11,232 nt of DNA, from NCBI GenBank assembly GCA_050012355.1, contig JBEKHI010000288.1, positions 1 to 11,232 on the forward strand. The letters are read 5' to 3'. Below are positions 1 to 6,660 of this stretch, piece by piece. The position numbers and the translations under genes are program-made. The stretch comes from JBEKHI01 sp050012355 (lineage in GTDB: Bacteria; Actinomycetota; Actinomycetes; Streptosporangiales; Streptosporangiaceae). The notes under the pieces are model-generated. The model ran no database searches, was not told where the DNA came from, and saw only the letters and a list, made by a program, of their open reading frames with translations. Each line of letters starts with the position of its first letter. Position 1 is the first letter of the stretch.

Positions 1-125
1 CGGACGAACTCAACGACAGGCCCCGCAAACGCCTCGGCTACCTCACTCCACGCGAAGCATATGATAAACTCCTAGTAATCGAGCAAGCACGTGTTGCGAC
101 GACCGCCTGAATGTGCCGACGGCTA
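1..125 (+). mobile_element. Right end of an IS30-family insertion sequence (partial, boundary approximate)
   Basis: The window opens inside the last codons of an IS30-type transposase, so only the 3' end of the element is present. Base composition is less GC-rich here than in everything downstream. IS30 elements usually end within a few tens of bases of the transposase stop, so the right terminus should fall between the stop (110) and the end of murA (153). The left inverted repeat lies outside the window, so the boundary is a guess and no target duplication can be tested. Confidence 0.5.
3..110 (+). CDS. IS30-family transposase, C-terminal 35 residues (5' end outside window)
   Basis: Frame 3 is open from the window edge to a TGA at 108-110. 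It encodes a 35-residue tail starting DELNDRPRKRLGYLTPREAY. The pattern LN-x-RPRK-x-LGY-x-TP-x-EAY is the conserved end of the IS30-family DDE transposase core, just after the catalytic glutamate region. No catalytic residue is inside the window, so intactness of the enzyme cannot be judged. It converges on murA, with 42 bases between the two stop codons. No gene lies in that gap and I see no convincing terminator in it. The family call is based on this short motif only, but the motif is characteristic. Confidence 0.8.
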   Translation, partial: DELNDRPRKRLGYLTPREAYDKLLVIEQARVATTA

Positions 126-152
126 GTTTCCACTATCTTGCATGGGGAGAAG

Positions 153-1430
153 TCAGTAGCTTTCCTTGGTGATGTCGGCACCTAGGGCGGAGAGGCGCTC
201 GGCGACCGTGGCGTGACCGCGGTCGATGTAGTAGCCGTTGGAGATCACGGTCTCGCCCTCGGCGGCCAGGCCAGCCAGGATGAGCGCGGCGCCGCCGCGC
301 AGGTCCTGTGCCACCACATCGGCGCCGCGCAGCTCGCTCGGGCCGTGCACGATGGCCACGTTGTTGTCGAGCTCGACCTTGGCACCCATCTTGTTCAGCT
401 CGGGAACCAGCGAGTAGCGGCCGTCGAAGATCGTCTCGCGGATGTAGCTGGCCCCGTCGGCGAGGCAGGCCATCGCCATGATCGGAGACTGGAGGTCGGT
501 GGCGAAGCCCGGGTACGGGCTGGTCACCACGTTGATCGGGCGCAGCGGCTTGTCCCGGCGGACCTGGAGCACGGCACCCTTGACGGAGAACTCCACGCCC
601 ATCTGCTCGAGCTTCCAGCGGACGACGCCGAAGTGGTCGAGGTTGGCGCCGACGAGGTTCAGCTCGCCGCCGGTGATGGCGGCCGCCATCGCGAACACGC
701 CCGCGTCGAGCCGGTCCGGCATCACGGTGTGCTCGACCGCGGTCAGCTCGGAGACGCCGTGCACGGTGATGAAGCCGGTGCCGCCGCCCTCGATCCGCGC
801 GCCCATCTTGCTCAGGAACGCGATGACGTCGAGGACCTCGGGCTCCTGCGCGGTGTTGTCGATGACCGTCTTGCCGGGCGCCAGCGACGCCGCCATGATC
901 AGGTTCTCGGTCCCGGTGTGCGACGGGGTGTCGAGGTACAGGTGGGAACCGGCCAGGTTGTCGGCCTTGATCTTGATGACCGACTCGCCCTCGTCCACGA
1001 TGGCGCCGAGCCGGGCGAAGCCCCGGTAGTGGAAGTCCAGGTTCCGGTTGCCCAGGTTGCAGCCGCCGATGCCCTCGATGATCGCCTCACCGAACCGGTG
1101 CATCAGCGCGGGCACGAACAGCACCGACCCGCGGAACCGGCGTGCGATCTCCGCCGGGAGTACCGGGCTGGTCAGGTTGGAGGCGTCGACTACCAGCGTC
1201 CGCTCGGCCTCGTGGAACTCGACGAGCGCGCCGACGGCCTGCGCCAGTTCGACCGCCCGCCGGACATCCTCGATCGGCGGAACGTTCCGCAGTACCGTGT
1301 GGCCTTTCCCGGTAAGCAGCGAGGCGGCGATCATCTTCAGCGCCGCGTTCTTTGCCCCTTGGACGAAGACCGTCCCGTACAGCGGTGTCCCGCCACGTAC
1401 GCGGTACTGGGTCTCGGTGCCCTTGGTCAT
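153..1430 (-). CDS. murA: UDP-N-acetylglucosamine 1-carboxyvinyltransferase (MurA-type)
   Basis: It transfers enolpyruvate from PEP to the 3'-OH of UDP-GlcNAc, the first committed step of peptidoglycan precursor synthesis in the cytoplasm. The 425 residues are close to the family norm and form the usual double inside-out alpha/beta barrel. Active-site residues can be placed: Lys27-Asn28 in GAKNAAL (E. coli Lys22-Asn23), Arg100 (Arg91), Cys124 in GGCNLGNR (Cys115), Arg129 (Arg120), Asp312 in GFATDLQSP (Asp305) and Arg404 in YIDRGH (Arg397). Cys rather than Asp at 124 predicts fosfomycin sensitivity. The active-site loop reads GGCNLGNRNLDFH instead of the usual GGCAIGARPVDLH, so this is a divergent branch and may be a second MurA copy. 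The ATG has an AGGAG ten bases upstream (1441-1445). It is the last gene of the minus-strand run, 80 bases after purB; that gap holds only this RBS and a weak 6-bp hairpin (1492-1506). Confidence 0.93.
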   Translation of the reverse strand: MTKGTETQYRVRGGTPLYGTVFVQGAKNAALKMIAASLLTGKGHTVLRNVPPIEDVRRAVELAQAVGALVEFHEAERTLVVDASNLTSPVLPAEIARRFRGSVLFVPALMHRFGEAIIEGIGGCNLGNRNLDFHYRGFARLGAIVDEGESVIKIKADNLAGSHLYLDTPSHTGTENLIMAASLAPGKTVIDNTAQEPEVLDVIAFLSKMGARIEGGGTGFITVHGVSELTAVEHTVMPDRLDAGVFAMAAAITGGELNLVGANLDHFGVVRWKLEQMGVEFSVKGAVLQVRRDKPLRPINVVTSPYPGFATDLQSPIMAMACLADGASYIRETIFDGRYSLVPELNKMGAKVELDNNVAIVHGPSELRGADVVAQDLRGGAALILAGLAAEGETVISNGYYIDRGHATVAERLSALGADITKESY

Positions 1431-1510
1431 GTGGAAACGGCTCCTGTCCGAGGGGATGTTGCGAGATCGGTTGGCGACGCGCTGTCCAGTATGCCACCGA
1501 GTGGCAGTGC

Positions 1511-2818
1511 TCAGGAGAGACTACTGAGACGTTCGAAGACTGGATTCAGGCGTTCGGTATAGCGTTCCGGGCGAAAAGCCCGGTCGATCGCGGCGTCGTC
1601 GAGCGTGATGCCGCGGGTCTTGGCCTGGTCGTTCAATGTGTCGCGGAACGGCGTGCCGGTGTCCCAGGTCCGCATCGCCGCCGCTTGGACAACGGCGTAC
1701 GCGTCTTCGCGAGATAGCCCGCCGCTGACGAGTTCCAGCAGCACCGCCGAGGAGTACAGCAGGCCACCGGTGACCTCGAGATTGGCCCGCATCCGCTCGG
1801 TATCGACGACCAGGCCCTCGATCAGCCCGGTGGTGAGGTTCAGCAGGTAGTCGGTGGCGATGGCGGCGTCGGGGAGCGCGACGCGCTCGGTGCTCGAATG
1901 CGAGATGTCGCGCTCGTGCCACAGCGGAATGCCCTCGGTCACCGGGGTGACATAGCTCCGGATGAGCCTGGCCAGGCCGGAGATCCGCTCCGAGCGGATC
2001 GGGTTCTTCTTGTGCGGCATCGCCGAGGAGCCCTTCTGGCCCTTGCGGAACGGCTCGGCCAGCTCGCGGACCTCGGTGCGCTGCCCGTGCCTGACCTCGA
2101 TCGCGATGGCCTCGCACACGGTCGCCAGGATGGCGAGCGCGCTCACCCACTCGGCGATCCCGTCGCGGATCACCACCTGGGTGGCGGCGTCGGCGGCCTT
2201 CAGTCCGAGCCTGGGCATCACCTCGGCCTCGACCGCGGGGTCGATGTTGGAGTAGGTGCCGACCGGGCCGGAGAGCTTGCCGACCGCGACGGCTTCCCGG
2301 GCCCGGCGCAGCCGGTCACGACCGCGCGCGGCGGCGAACGCGAAGTCCGCCACCCGGTGCCCCCACACGTCGGGCTCGGCCTGGATGCCGTGGGTACGGC
2401 CCGGCCGCAGCGTGTTCCGGTGCGCGAGCGCGTGATCGCGCAGCGCGGCCACCAGCTTGCCCGCCTTGTCCAGCAGGATGTCGGTGGCCTCGGTGAGCTG
2501 GATCGCGAGCGCGGTGTCGAGCAGATCGGAGGAGGTCATCCCGTAATGCACGTACGCCGCGGCGCTCCGTGGCGTCGTGTTGTCGGCCCACGTGGTGAGG
2601 AACGCGATGACGTCGTGTTCCGTCACCGCCTCGACCTCGGCGACCGCTTCCGGGGTCGGCGGGACCGCGTTCCGCACCGGTTCCACGGCGTCCGCTGGCA
2701 CGGTCCCGGCCGCGGCGTGCGCCTCCAGGACCATCAGCTCCACGCGGCACCAGAGCTCGTATTTGTGCGCCTCGCTCCAGACCCGCCCCATCTCCGGCAG
2801 GGTGTACCTCTCGATCAC
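1511..2818 (-). CDS. purB: Adenylosuccinate lyase
   Basis: It cleaves fumarate from SAICAR (de novo IMP synthesis) and from adenylosuccinate (IMP to AMP), as a cytoplasmic homotetramer. The 435-residue protein has the fumarase/aspartase superfamily signature GSSAMPHKKNP (263-273), whose loop serine (264 or 265) is the catalytic base. It also has RTHGIQAEP with His143 as the likely general acid, HYGMTSSD (91-98), and TEHDVIAF near the N terminus. The start is GTG at 2816-2818, chosen because MIERYTLPEMGRVWSE matches the normal N terminus of the family. The purine-rich GAGGGG abuts the GTG with no spacer, so ribosome recognition is atypical. The 77 bases up to the LtrA-like gene are extremely C-rich on the plus strand and hold no gene. 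In the same block as purA and purD, it supplies the step after PurA. Confidence 0.97.
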   Translation of the reverse strand: MIERYTLPEMGRVWSEAHKYELWCRVELMVLEAHAAAGTVPADAVEPVRNAVPPTPEAVAEVEAVTEHDVIAFLTTWADNTTPRSAAAYVHYGMTSSDLLDTALAIQLTEATDILLDKAGKLVAALRDHALAHRNTLRPGRTHGIQAEPDVWGHRVADFAFAAARGRDRLRRAREAVAVGKLSGPVGTYSNIDPAVEAEVMPRLGLKAADAATQVVIRDGIAEWVSALAILATVCEAIAIEVRHGQRTEVRELAEPFRKGQKGSSAMPHKKNPIRSERISGLARLIRSYVTPVTEGIPLWHERDISHSSTERVALPDAAIATDYLLNLTTGLIEGLVVDTERMRANLEVTGGLLYSSAVLLELVSGGLSREDAYAVVQAAAMRTWDTGTPFRDTLNDQAKTRGITLDDAAIDRAFRPERYTERLNPVFERLSSLS

Positions 2819-2882
2819 CCCTCAACGGTATCCGCTCCGGAGCCCCCTCCCGCGCCCCGCCCCGCGCTCGCGCCGCCACGAG

Positions 2883-2938
2883 GGGCCTCGATGACTCACC
2901 GCTGCCCCTCTATGGGCGTCGATGACTCATCGCTGCCC
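2883..2938. repeat. Imperfect 25-bp direct repeat, period 31, at the 3' end of the LtrA-family gene
   Basis: Bases 2883-2907 and 2914-2938 match at 23 of 25 positions (mismatches at 2887 and 2899). The shared core is TCGATGACTCA followed by CGCTGCCC. The period of 31 is not a multiple of three. The stop codon of the LtrA-like gene (TCA on the plus strand, 2896-2898) lies in one copy, while the equivalent TCA in the other copy (2927-2929) is out of frame and is read through as coding sequence. A local tandem duplication that altered the protein's last residues is the simplest reading. Confidence 0.8.
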
Positions 2939-4038
2939 TTGGTGTCCGCGGTGAGGGCGAGGGCGATGATGAGGGTGAGAACGATGAGAGTCACCACCGC
3001 CGGGGCGGTGACGGCTACCGGCCAGCCGATCGCCGCGCAGAGGGCGGACGCGGTCAGGCGGTAACGCTGGGTACCGATGTTGAGCGTCCAGCGGAACAGT
3101 GCGTCACCAGCTAGGAACAGCGCGGTGCCGCAGGCGAGGGCGGCGGCGAGTCCCGATGACAGCGGGGCGCCCGGCGAGCCGACCGCGTGCTTGAGCCCGG
3201 ACGCGACGGCGAGCACGCCGAGCAGCATCGGGATGTAGGCGTAGAAGAACGCGTTCAGGGCGAGCTGCGGCCGGGCATCGGGGCTGGCCGCACGCATCGC
3301 CTCCTCGGCGCGGTCGTCATCCCCGGTCCCGAAGAAGACCCACCACAGCGCTGCGGTGAGCGCCAGGCCGAGTATTGCCGATAGCGCGAGGCCAGCGGTC
3401 AGCCGGTGCCCGTCCACCGCGCCGAAACCGACGTCGGCGACCGATTCGCCGAACGCGACGATGATCAGCGCGCCGTGCCGTTCGGTGAAGTGCGCGGGTT
3501 CGATGCTGAACTGGTCCCCGAGCTTGACGATCAGCGGGGTCAGTGCCTGGAGGGCCAGTGCCGCTGCCCACAGTGCGTAGACGGCCGCCGGGTGACCGCG
3601 GCACAGGCCAGCGGCGATCACGAGCAGCGGAGCCAGCAGGTTGAACGGGAGGATGCGCTGGAAGTTCCGGTTGACCCGCAGGTAGAGCCCCGCGTGCACC
3701 ACGACCACCAGCAGGTAGCCGAGCCCGAGCGCGACACCGTCGCCGTCGAACGCGTTCGGGATCGACATGCCGATGACCAGGAACCCCGCCATGGCCAGCA
3801 GGAGCAGCAGCCGCTCGGGTAGCCGTCGCGGGCTGCGGGTGTTGGTAAGCCAGGCGTAGCCGCCGTACATCCACCACAGCACGCCGAACACCAGCAGCAC
3901 CTGCCCGGCGCTCTCCAGCGTTGGCCGCCGGTAAATCACCCCGGTGAGCTGGGTGATCGTGAAGACGAAGACCAGGTCGAAGAACAGCTCGAGCGTCGTT
4001 ACCCGAAGCGGGGCTTCACGTTCTGGCGGCGATGTCAT
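2896..4038 (-). CDS. LtrA-family (low temperature requirement A) integral membrane protein
   Basis: This 380-residue polytopic membrane protein matches the LtrA family, named from a Listeria cold-growth locus; its biochemical activity is not established. Two family hallmarks are present: LELFFDLVFVFTITQLT at 16-32 at the start of the first helix, and HFTERHGALIIVAFGES at 183-199. About ten hydrophobic segments run from residue 17 to about 363, with charged breaks such as GTGDDDRAEEAMR (237-249). A polar C-terminal tail (TKGSDESSTPIEGQR) follows, reshaped by the direct repeat. The ATG overlaps the end of purD by 23 bases, implying co-transcription and probably translational coupling. The only candidate ribosome site is a G-run about 12 bases upstream, inside purD. 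It separates purD from purB. Any link to purine metabolism is inference; it may be a passenger on the transcript. Confidence 0.88.
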   Translation of the reverse strand: MTSPPEREAPLRVTTLELFFDLVFVFTITQLTGVIYRRPTLESAGQVLLVFGVLWWMYGGYAWLTNTRSPRRLPERLLLLLAMAGFLVIGMSIPNAFDGDGVALGLGYLLVVVVHAGLYLRVNRNFQRILPFNLLAPLLVIAAGLCRGHPAAVYALWAAALALQALTPLIVKLGDQFSIEPAHFTERHGALIIVAFGESVADVGFGAVDGHRLTAGLALSAILGLALTAALWWVFFGTGDDDRAEEAMRAASPDARPQLALNAFFYAYIPMLLGVLAVASGLKHAVGSPGAPLSSGLAAALACGTALFLAGDALFRWTLNIGTQRYRLTASALCAAIGWPVAVTAPAVVTLIVLTLIIALALTADTKGSDESSTPIEGQR

Positions 4039-5245
4039 GGCGGTACCAACCCCCGCGCATCCGGACTCGTTCCGCGATGGCGTAAGCGTTGGACCTGGCG
4101 GTGGCGAGGTCCGGGCCGGAGCCGACCGCGTTCAGCACCCGGCCGCCGGCGGATACCAGTTTGCCGCCGCCCGTCAGCGCGGTTCCGGCGTGCAGGAGAT
4201 AGGCCCCGCGCCGTTCTGGTAGATCAAGTATTTCTATCTCGTCGCCCTTGATGGGGTCGGCGGGATAGCCCTCCGCGGCGATCACCACGGTGACGGCGGC
4301 GCCGGGATGCCACCGCGGCTGCGGTACGGCGGCCAGATCGCCAGTGGCGGCGCCGCGCAGCAGACCGGACAGCGGGCTGGCGAGCCGGTCCAGGATGACC
4401 TGGGTCTCCGGGTCGCCGAACCGCGCGTTGAACTCCACCACCCGCACGCCGCGGCTGGTGAGCGCCAGGCCCGCGTACAGCAGCCCGCGGTACGGGGCGC
4501 CGCGGCGCCGCAGCTCGGCCAGCGCGGGATGGATCACCGTGTCCATGACCTCGTCGGTCAGGCTGGGCGACGCCCAGTCGAGCGGGGTGTAGGCGCCCAT
4601 GCCACCGGTGTTCGGGCCGCAGTCGCCGTCACGGGCGCGCTTGAAGTCCTGCGCGGGCAGCAGCGGCACCGCGGTGACGCCATCGCTGACTGCGAATAGC
4701 GATACCTCGGGACCGTCCAGGTACTCCTCGATCACCACCCGGTGGCAGGATTTCGCGTGTGCGCGCGCGGCCACGAGGTCCTCGGTGACCAGCACGCCCT
4801 TGCCAGCGGCCAGCGCGTCGTCCTTCACCACGTACGGCGGCCCGAACGACGCGAGCGCGTCATCCGTCTCCGCCTCCGTCTCGCAGGTCCGGTACCCGGC
4901 GGTGGGGATACCCGCCGCGGCCATGACCTCCTTGGCGAACGCCTTCGAGCCCTCGATGCGCGCCGCGGCGGCCGACGGGCCGAAGCAGGCGATGCCAGCC
5001 GCGTCCAGCGCGTCCGCGACCCCGCTGACCAGCGGTGCCTCCGGACCGATGACGACGAGGTCCGCGTTCAGCCGGGTGGCCAGCGCGATGACGTCGGCCG
5101 GGCTGGTCGCGGCGACCTCGTGCAGCTCCGCGACGAGACCGATGCCCGGATTGCCGGGGGCCGCGTGCAGTTCGGGGGTGTCGGTTGCCAGGCTCCGGGC
5201 GATAGCGTGCTCACGTCCGCCGGACCCGATGATGAGAATCGGCAC
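4016..5245 (-). CDS. purD: Phosphoribosylamine--glycine ligase (GAR synthetase)
   Basis: It joins 5-phosphoribosylamine and glycine with ATP to give GAR, the second step of de novo purine synthesis. The 409 residues are slightly short of the usual ~420-430. The N-terminal domain opens with ILIIGSGGREHAIARSL and has VVIGPEAPLVSGVAD (64-78). The ATP-grasp region shows VVKDDALAAGKGV (139-151), PNTGGMGAYTP (211-221) and the metal-binding EFNARFGDPETQ (271-282). All expected blocks are present, so it should be active. The start is GTG at 5243-5245, fixed by homology (MPILIIGSGGREHA). There is no good Shine-Dalgarno, but the purA stop lies nine bases upstream, which suggests coupled translation. 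Its 3' end overlaps the LtrA-like gene. Confidence 0.97.
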   Translation of the reverse strand: MPILIIGSGGREHAIARSLATDTPELHAAPGNPGIGLVAELHEVAATSPADVIALATRLNADLVVIGPEAPLVSGVADALDAAGIACFGPSAAAARIEGSKAFAKEVMAAAGIPTAGYRTCETEAETDDALASFGPPYVVKDDALAAGKGVLVTEDLVAARAHAKSCHRVVIEEYLDGPEVSLFAVSDGVTAVPLLPAQDFKRARDGDCGPNTGGMGAYTPLDWASPSLTDEVMDTVIHPALAELRRRGAPYRGLLYAGLALTSRGVRVVEFNARFGDPETQVILDRLASPLSGLLRGAATGDLAAVPQPRWHPGAAVTVVIAAEGYPADPIKGDEIEILDLPERRGAYLLHAGTALTGGGKLVSAGGRVLNAVGSGPDLATARSNAYAIAERVRMRGGWYRHDIAART

Positions 5246-5254
5246 GTGGGGAGC

Positions 5255-6538
5255 CTACTTGAGCGGGTGCAGCTGCAGTGTCTGGTCGCGACGAGGACCG
5301 ACGCCGACCGCGGCGACCGGCGCGCCCGACAGATCCTCGATCGCCCGCACGTAGGCGCGGGCGTTGGCCGGGAGATCGTCGAAGCTGGTCGCCTTGGTGA
5401 TGTCGTCGGACCAGCCGTCCAGGTACTCGTAGATCGGGACGGCGTGGTGGAAATCGGTCTGGGTCATCGGGATCTCGTCGTGGCGCACCCCGTCGACCTC
5501 GTAGGCCACGCAGACCGGCACCTTGTCGAGCTTGGACAGCACGTCAAGCTTGGTGACGAACAGATCCGTCACCCCGTTGACCCGCACCGAGTACCTGGCG
5601 ACCACCGAGTCGAACCAGCCGCAGCGGCGCGGACGGCCGGTGGTCACGCCGTACTCGCCGCCGGTCTCGCGCAGCCATTCGCCGCTCTCGTCGAGCAGCT
5701 CGGTGGGGAAGGGACCCGAGCCGACCCGGGTGGTGTACGCCTTGACGATGCCGATGACCTTGCTGATCGACGTCGGGCCGATGCCCGCGCCGACACAGGC
5801 ACCGCCCGCCGTCGGATTAGAGGAGGTCACGAACGGATAGGTGCCGTGGTCCACGTCGAGCATCGTCGCCTGCGCGCCCTCGAGCAGGATGGTGTCGCCG
5901 GCCTCGAGCGCCTTGCCGAGGACGAGGCTGGTGTCCGCGACGTACTGCTTCAGCCGGTCCGCGTAGCCGAGGTACTCATCGGCGGTGGTCCTCGCCTCGA
6001 TGCCGCGGCGGTTGTAGACCTTGGTGAGCACCTGGTTCTTGTCCCTGAGCACCAGGTCGAGCTTGGCGCGGAAGATGCCGGGGTCGAACAGGTCCTGCAC
6101 CCGGATTCCCATCCGGGCCACCTTGTCGCCGTAGGTGGGGCCGATGCCCCGGCCGGTGGTGCCGATCTTGGCCTTGCCGAGGAAGCGCTCGCTTACCTTG
6201 TCCAGCGCCCGGTGGTACGGCATGAGCAGGTGCGCGTTGGCGGAGACCAGCAGCTTGTCGCAGCTCACCCCGCGGGCCTGAAGCTCGTCGATCTCGGCGA
6301 ACAGCGCGGCCGGATCGAGGACGACGCCATTGCCGATGACCGGGGTGACGCCGGCGGACAGAACGCCGGACGGCAGGACGTGCAGCGCGTAGCTTTCATC
6401 CCCGATGACCACGGTGTGCCCGGCGTTGTTACCGCCCTGATAGCGGACCACGTACTGCACTTGGTCGCCGAGCAAGTCGGTCGCCTTGCCCTTACCCTCG
6501 TCGCCCCACTGGACGCCAATTAGGACGATGGCGGGCAT
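5255..6538 (-). CDS. purA: Adenylosuccinate synthetase
   Basis: It condenses IMP and aspartate using GTP to make adenylosuccinate, the entry to AMP synthesis; PurB, in the same block, completes the conversion. Catalytic Asp13 (QWGDEGKGK) and His41 (NNAGHT) have the same numbers as in E. coli PurA if translation begins at the ATG at 6536-6538. The product is then 427 residues, a common family length. Other signatures are GTTGRGIGPTY (126-136), LLEGAQATMLD (218-228), the substrate loop ending VGSGPFPTE, and TTGRPRRCGW (299-308). An in-frame ATG nine bases further upstream (6545-6547) is less likely: the AGGAG at 6548-6552 abuts it but lies nine bases from the chosen ATG. purD follows after nine bases. 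A strong hairpin sits just upstream of the ribosome site. Confidence 0.97.
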   Translation of the reverse strand: MPAIVLIGVQWGDEGKGKATDLLGDQVQYVVRYQGGNNAGHTVVIGDESYALHVLPSGVLSAGVTPVIGNGVVLDPAALFAEIDELQARGVSCDKLLVSANAHLLMPYHRALDKVSERFLGKAKIGTTGRGIGPTYGDKVARMGIRVQDLFDPGIFRAKLDLVLRDKNQVLTKVYNRRGIEARTTADEYLGYADRLKQYVADTSLVLGKALEAGDTILLEGAQATMLDVDHGTYPFVTSSNPTAGGACVGAGIGPTSISKVIGIVKAYTTRVGSGPFPTELLDESGEWLRETGGEYGVTTGRPRRCGWFDSVVARYSVRVNGVTDLFVTKLDVLSKLDKVPVCVAYEVDGVRHDEIPMTQTDFHHAVPIYEYLDGWSDDITKATSFDDLPANARAYVRAIEDLSGAPVAAVGVGPRRDQTLQLHPLK

Positions 6539-6547
6539 GTGGGTCAT

Positions 6548-6555
6548 CTCCTCCC
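6548..6555 (-). promoter_or_regulatory. purA ribosome binding site that decides between two starts
   Basis: The minus strand reads GGGAGGAG here. It touches the upstream ATG (6545-6547) directly, leaving no spacer, but leaves nine bases to the second ATG (6536-6538). This supports the shorter 427-residue PurA. Confidence 0.75.
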
Positions 6556-6595
6556 AAAATGGAAAGCCCCTGGCAGCGCAAGCGCGCCAGGGGCT
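6556..6595 (-). terminator. Rho-independent-type hairpin between fba and purA
   Basis: Bases 6565-6574 (AGCCCCTGGC) pair perfectly with 6586-6595 (GCCAGGGGCT). A further three pairs form inside (6576-6578 with 6583-6585) after a one-base bulge. On the minus strand the stem is followed by UUUCCAUUUU, a fair intrinsic-terminator tail; on the plus strand there is no U-run. It lies 65 bases past the fba stop and immediately before the purA ribosome site. It should end most fba transcripts, but readthrough or an internal purA promoter in 6596-6660 must then supply purA. I see no convincing promoter there (a TAATCT on the minus strand near 6606-6611 is the best candidate -10). Confidence 0.75.
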
Positions 6596-6660
6596 CTTGC
6601 AGAGTGAGATTACCCGATAGTCCTGGATTTAGGCAGGCCGGGGTGCATGGCGGGCTGAGC

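Noticed and set aside
1492..1506. TGCCAC/GTGGCA hairpin between purB and murA as a terminator
   Set aside because: The stem is only 6 bp and no U-run follows on either strand; murA probably continues on the same transcript.
213..1562. Plus-strand open frame of about 449 codons opposite murA
   Set aside because: Composition is typical of an antisense shadow and the murA reading has all catalytic motifs.
2833..2890. C-rich stretch between purB and the LtrA-like gene as a structured RNA or riboswitch
   Set aside because: It is a simple C/G-biased run without a consistent long stem or any recognisable aptamer core.
4742..6523. A long plus-strand open frame of about 593 codons opposite purD and purA
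   Set aside because: It lies antisense to two clearly recognisable enzymes, has Arg/Val/Asp/Gly-biased low-complexity composition and no family motif; long antisense frames are expected at this GC content.
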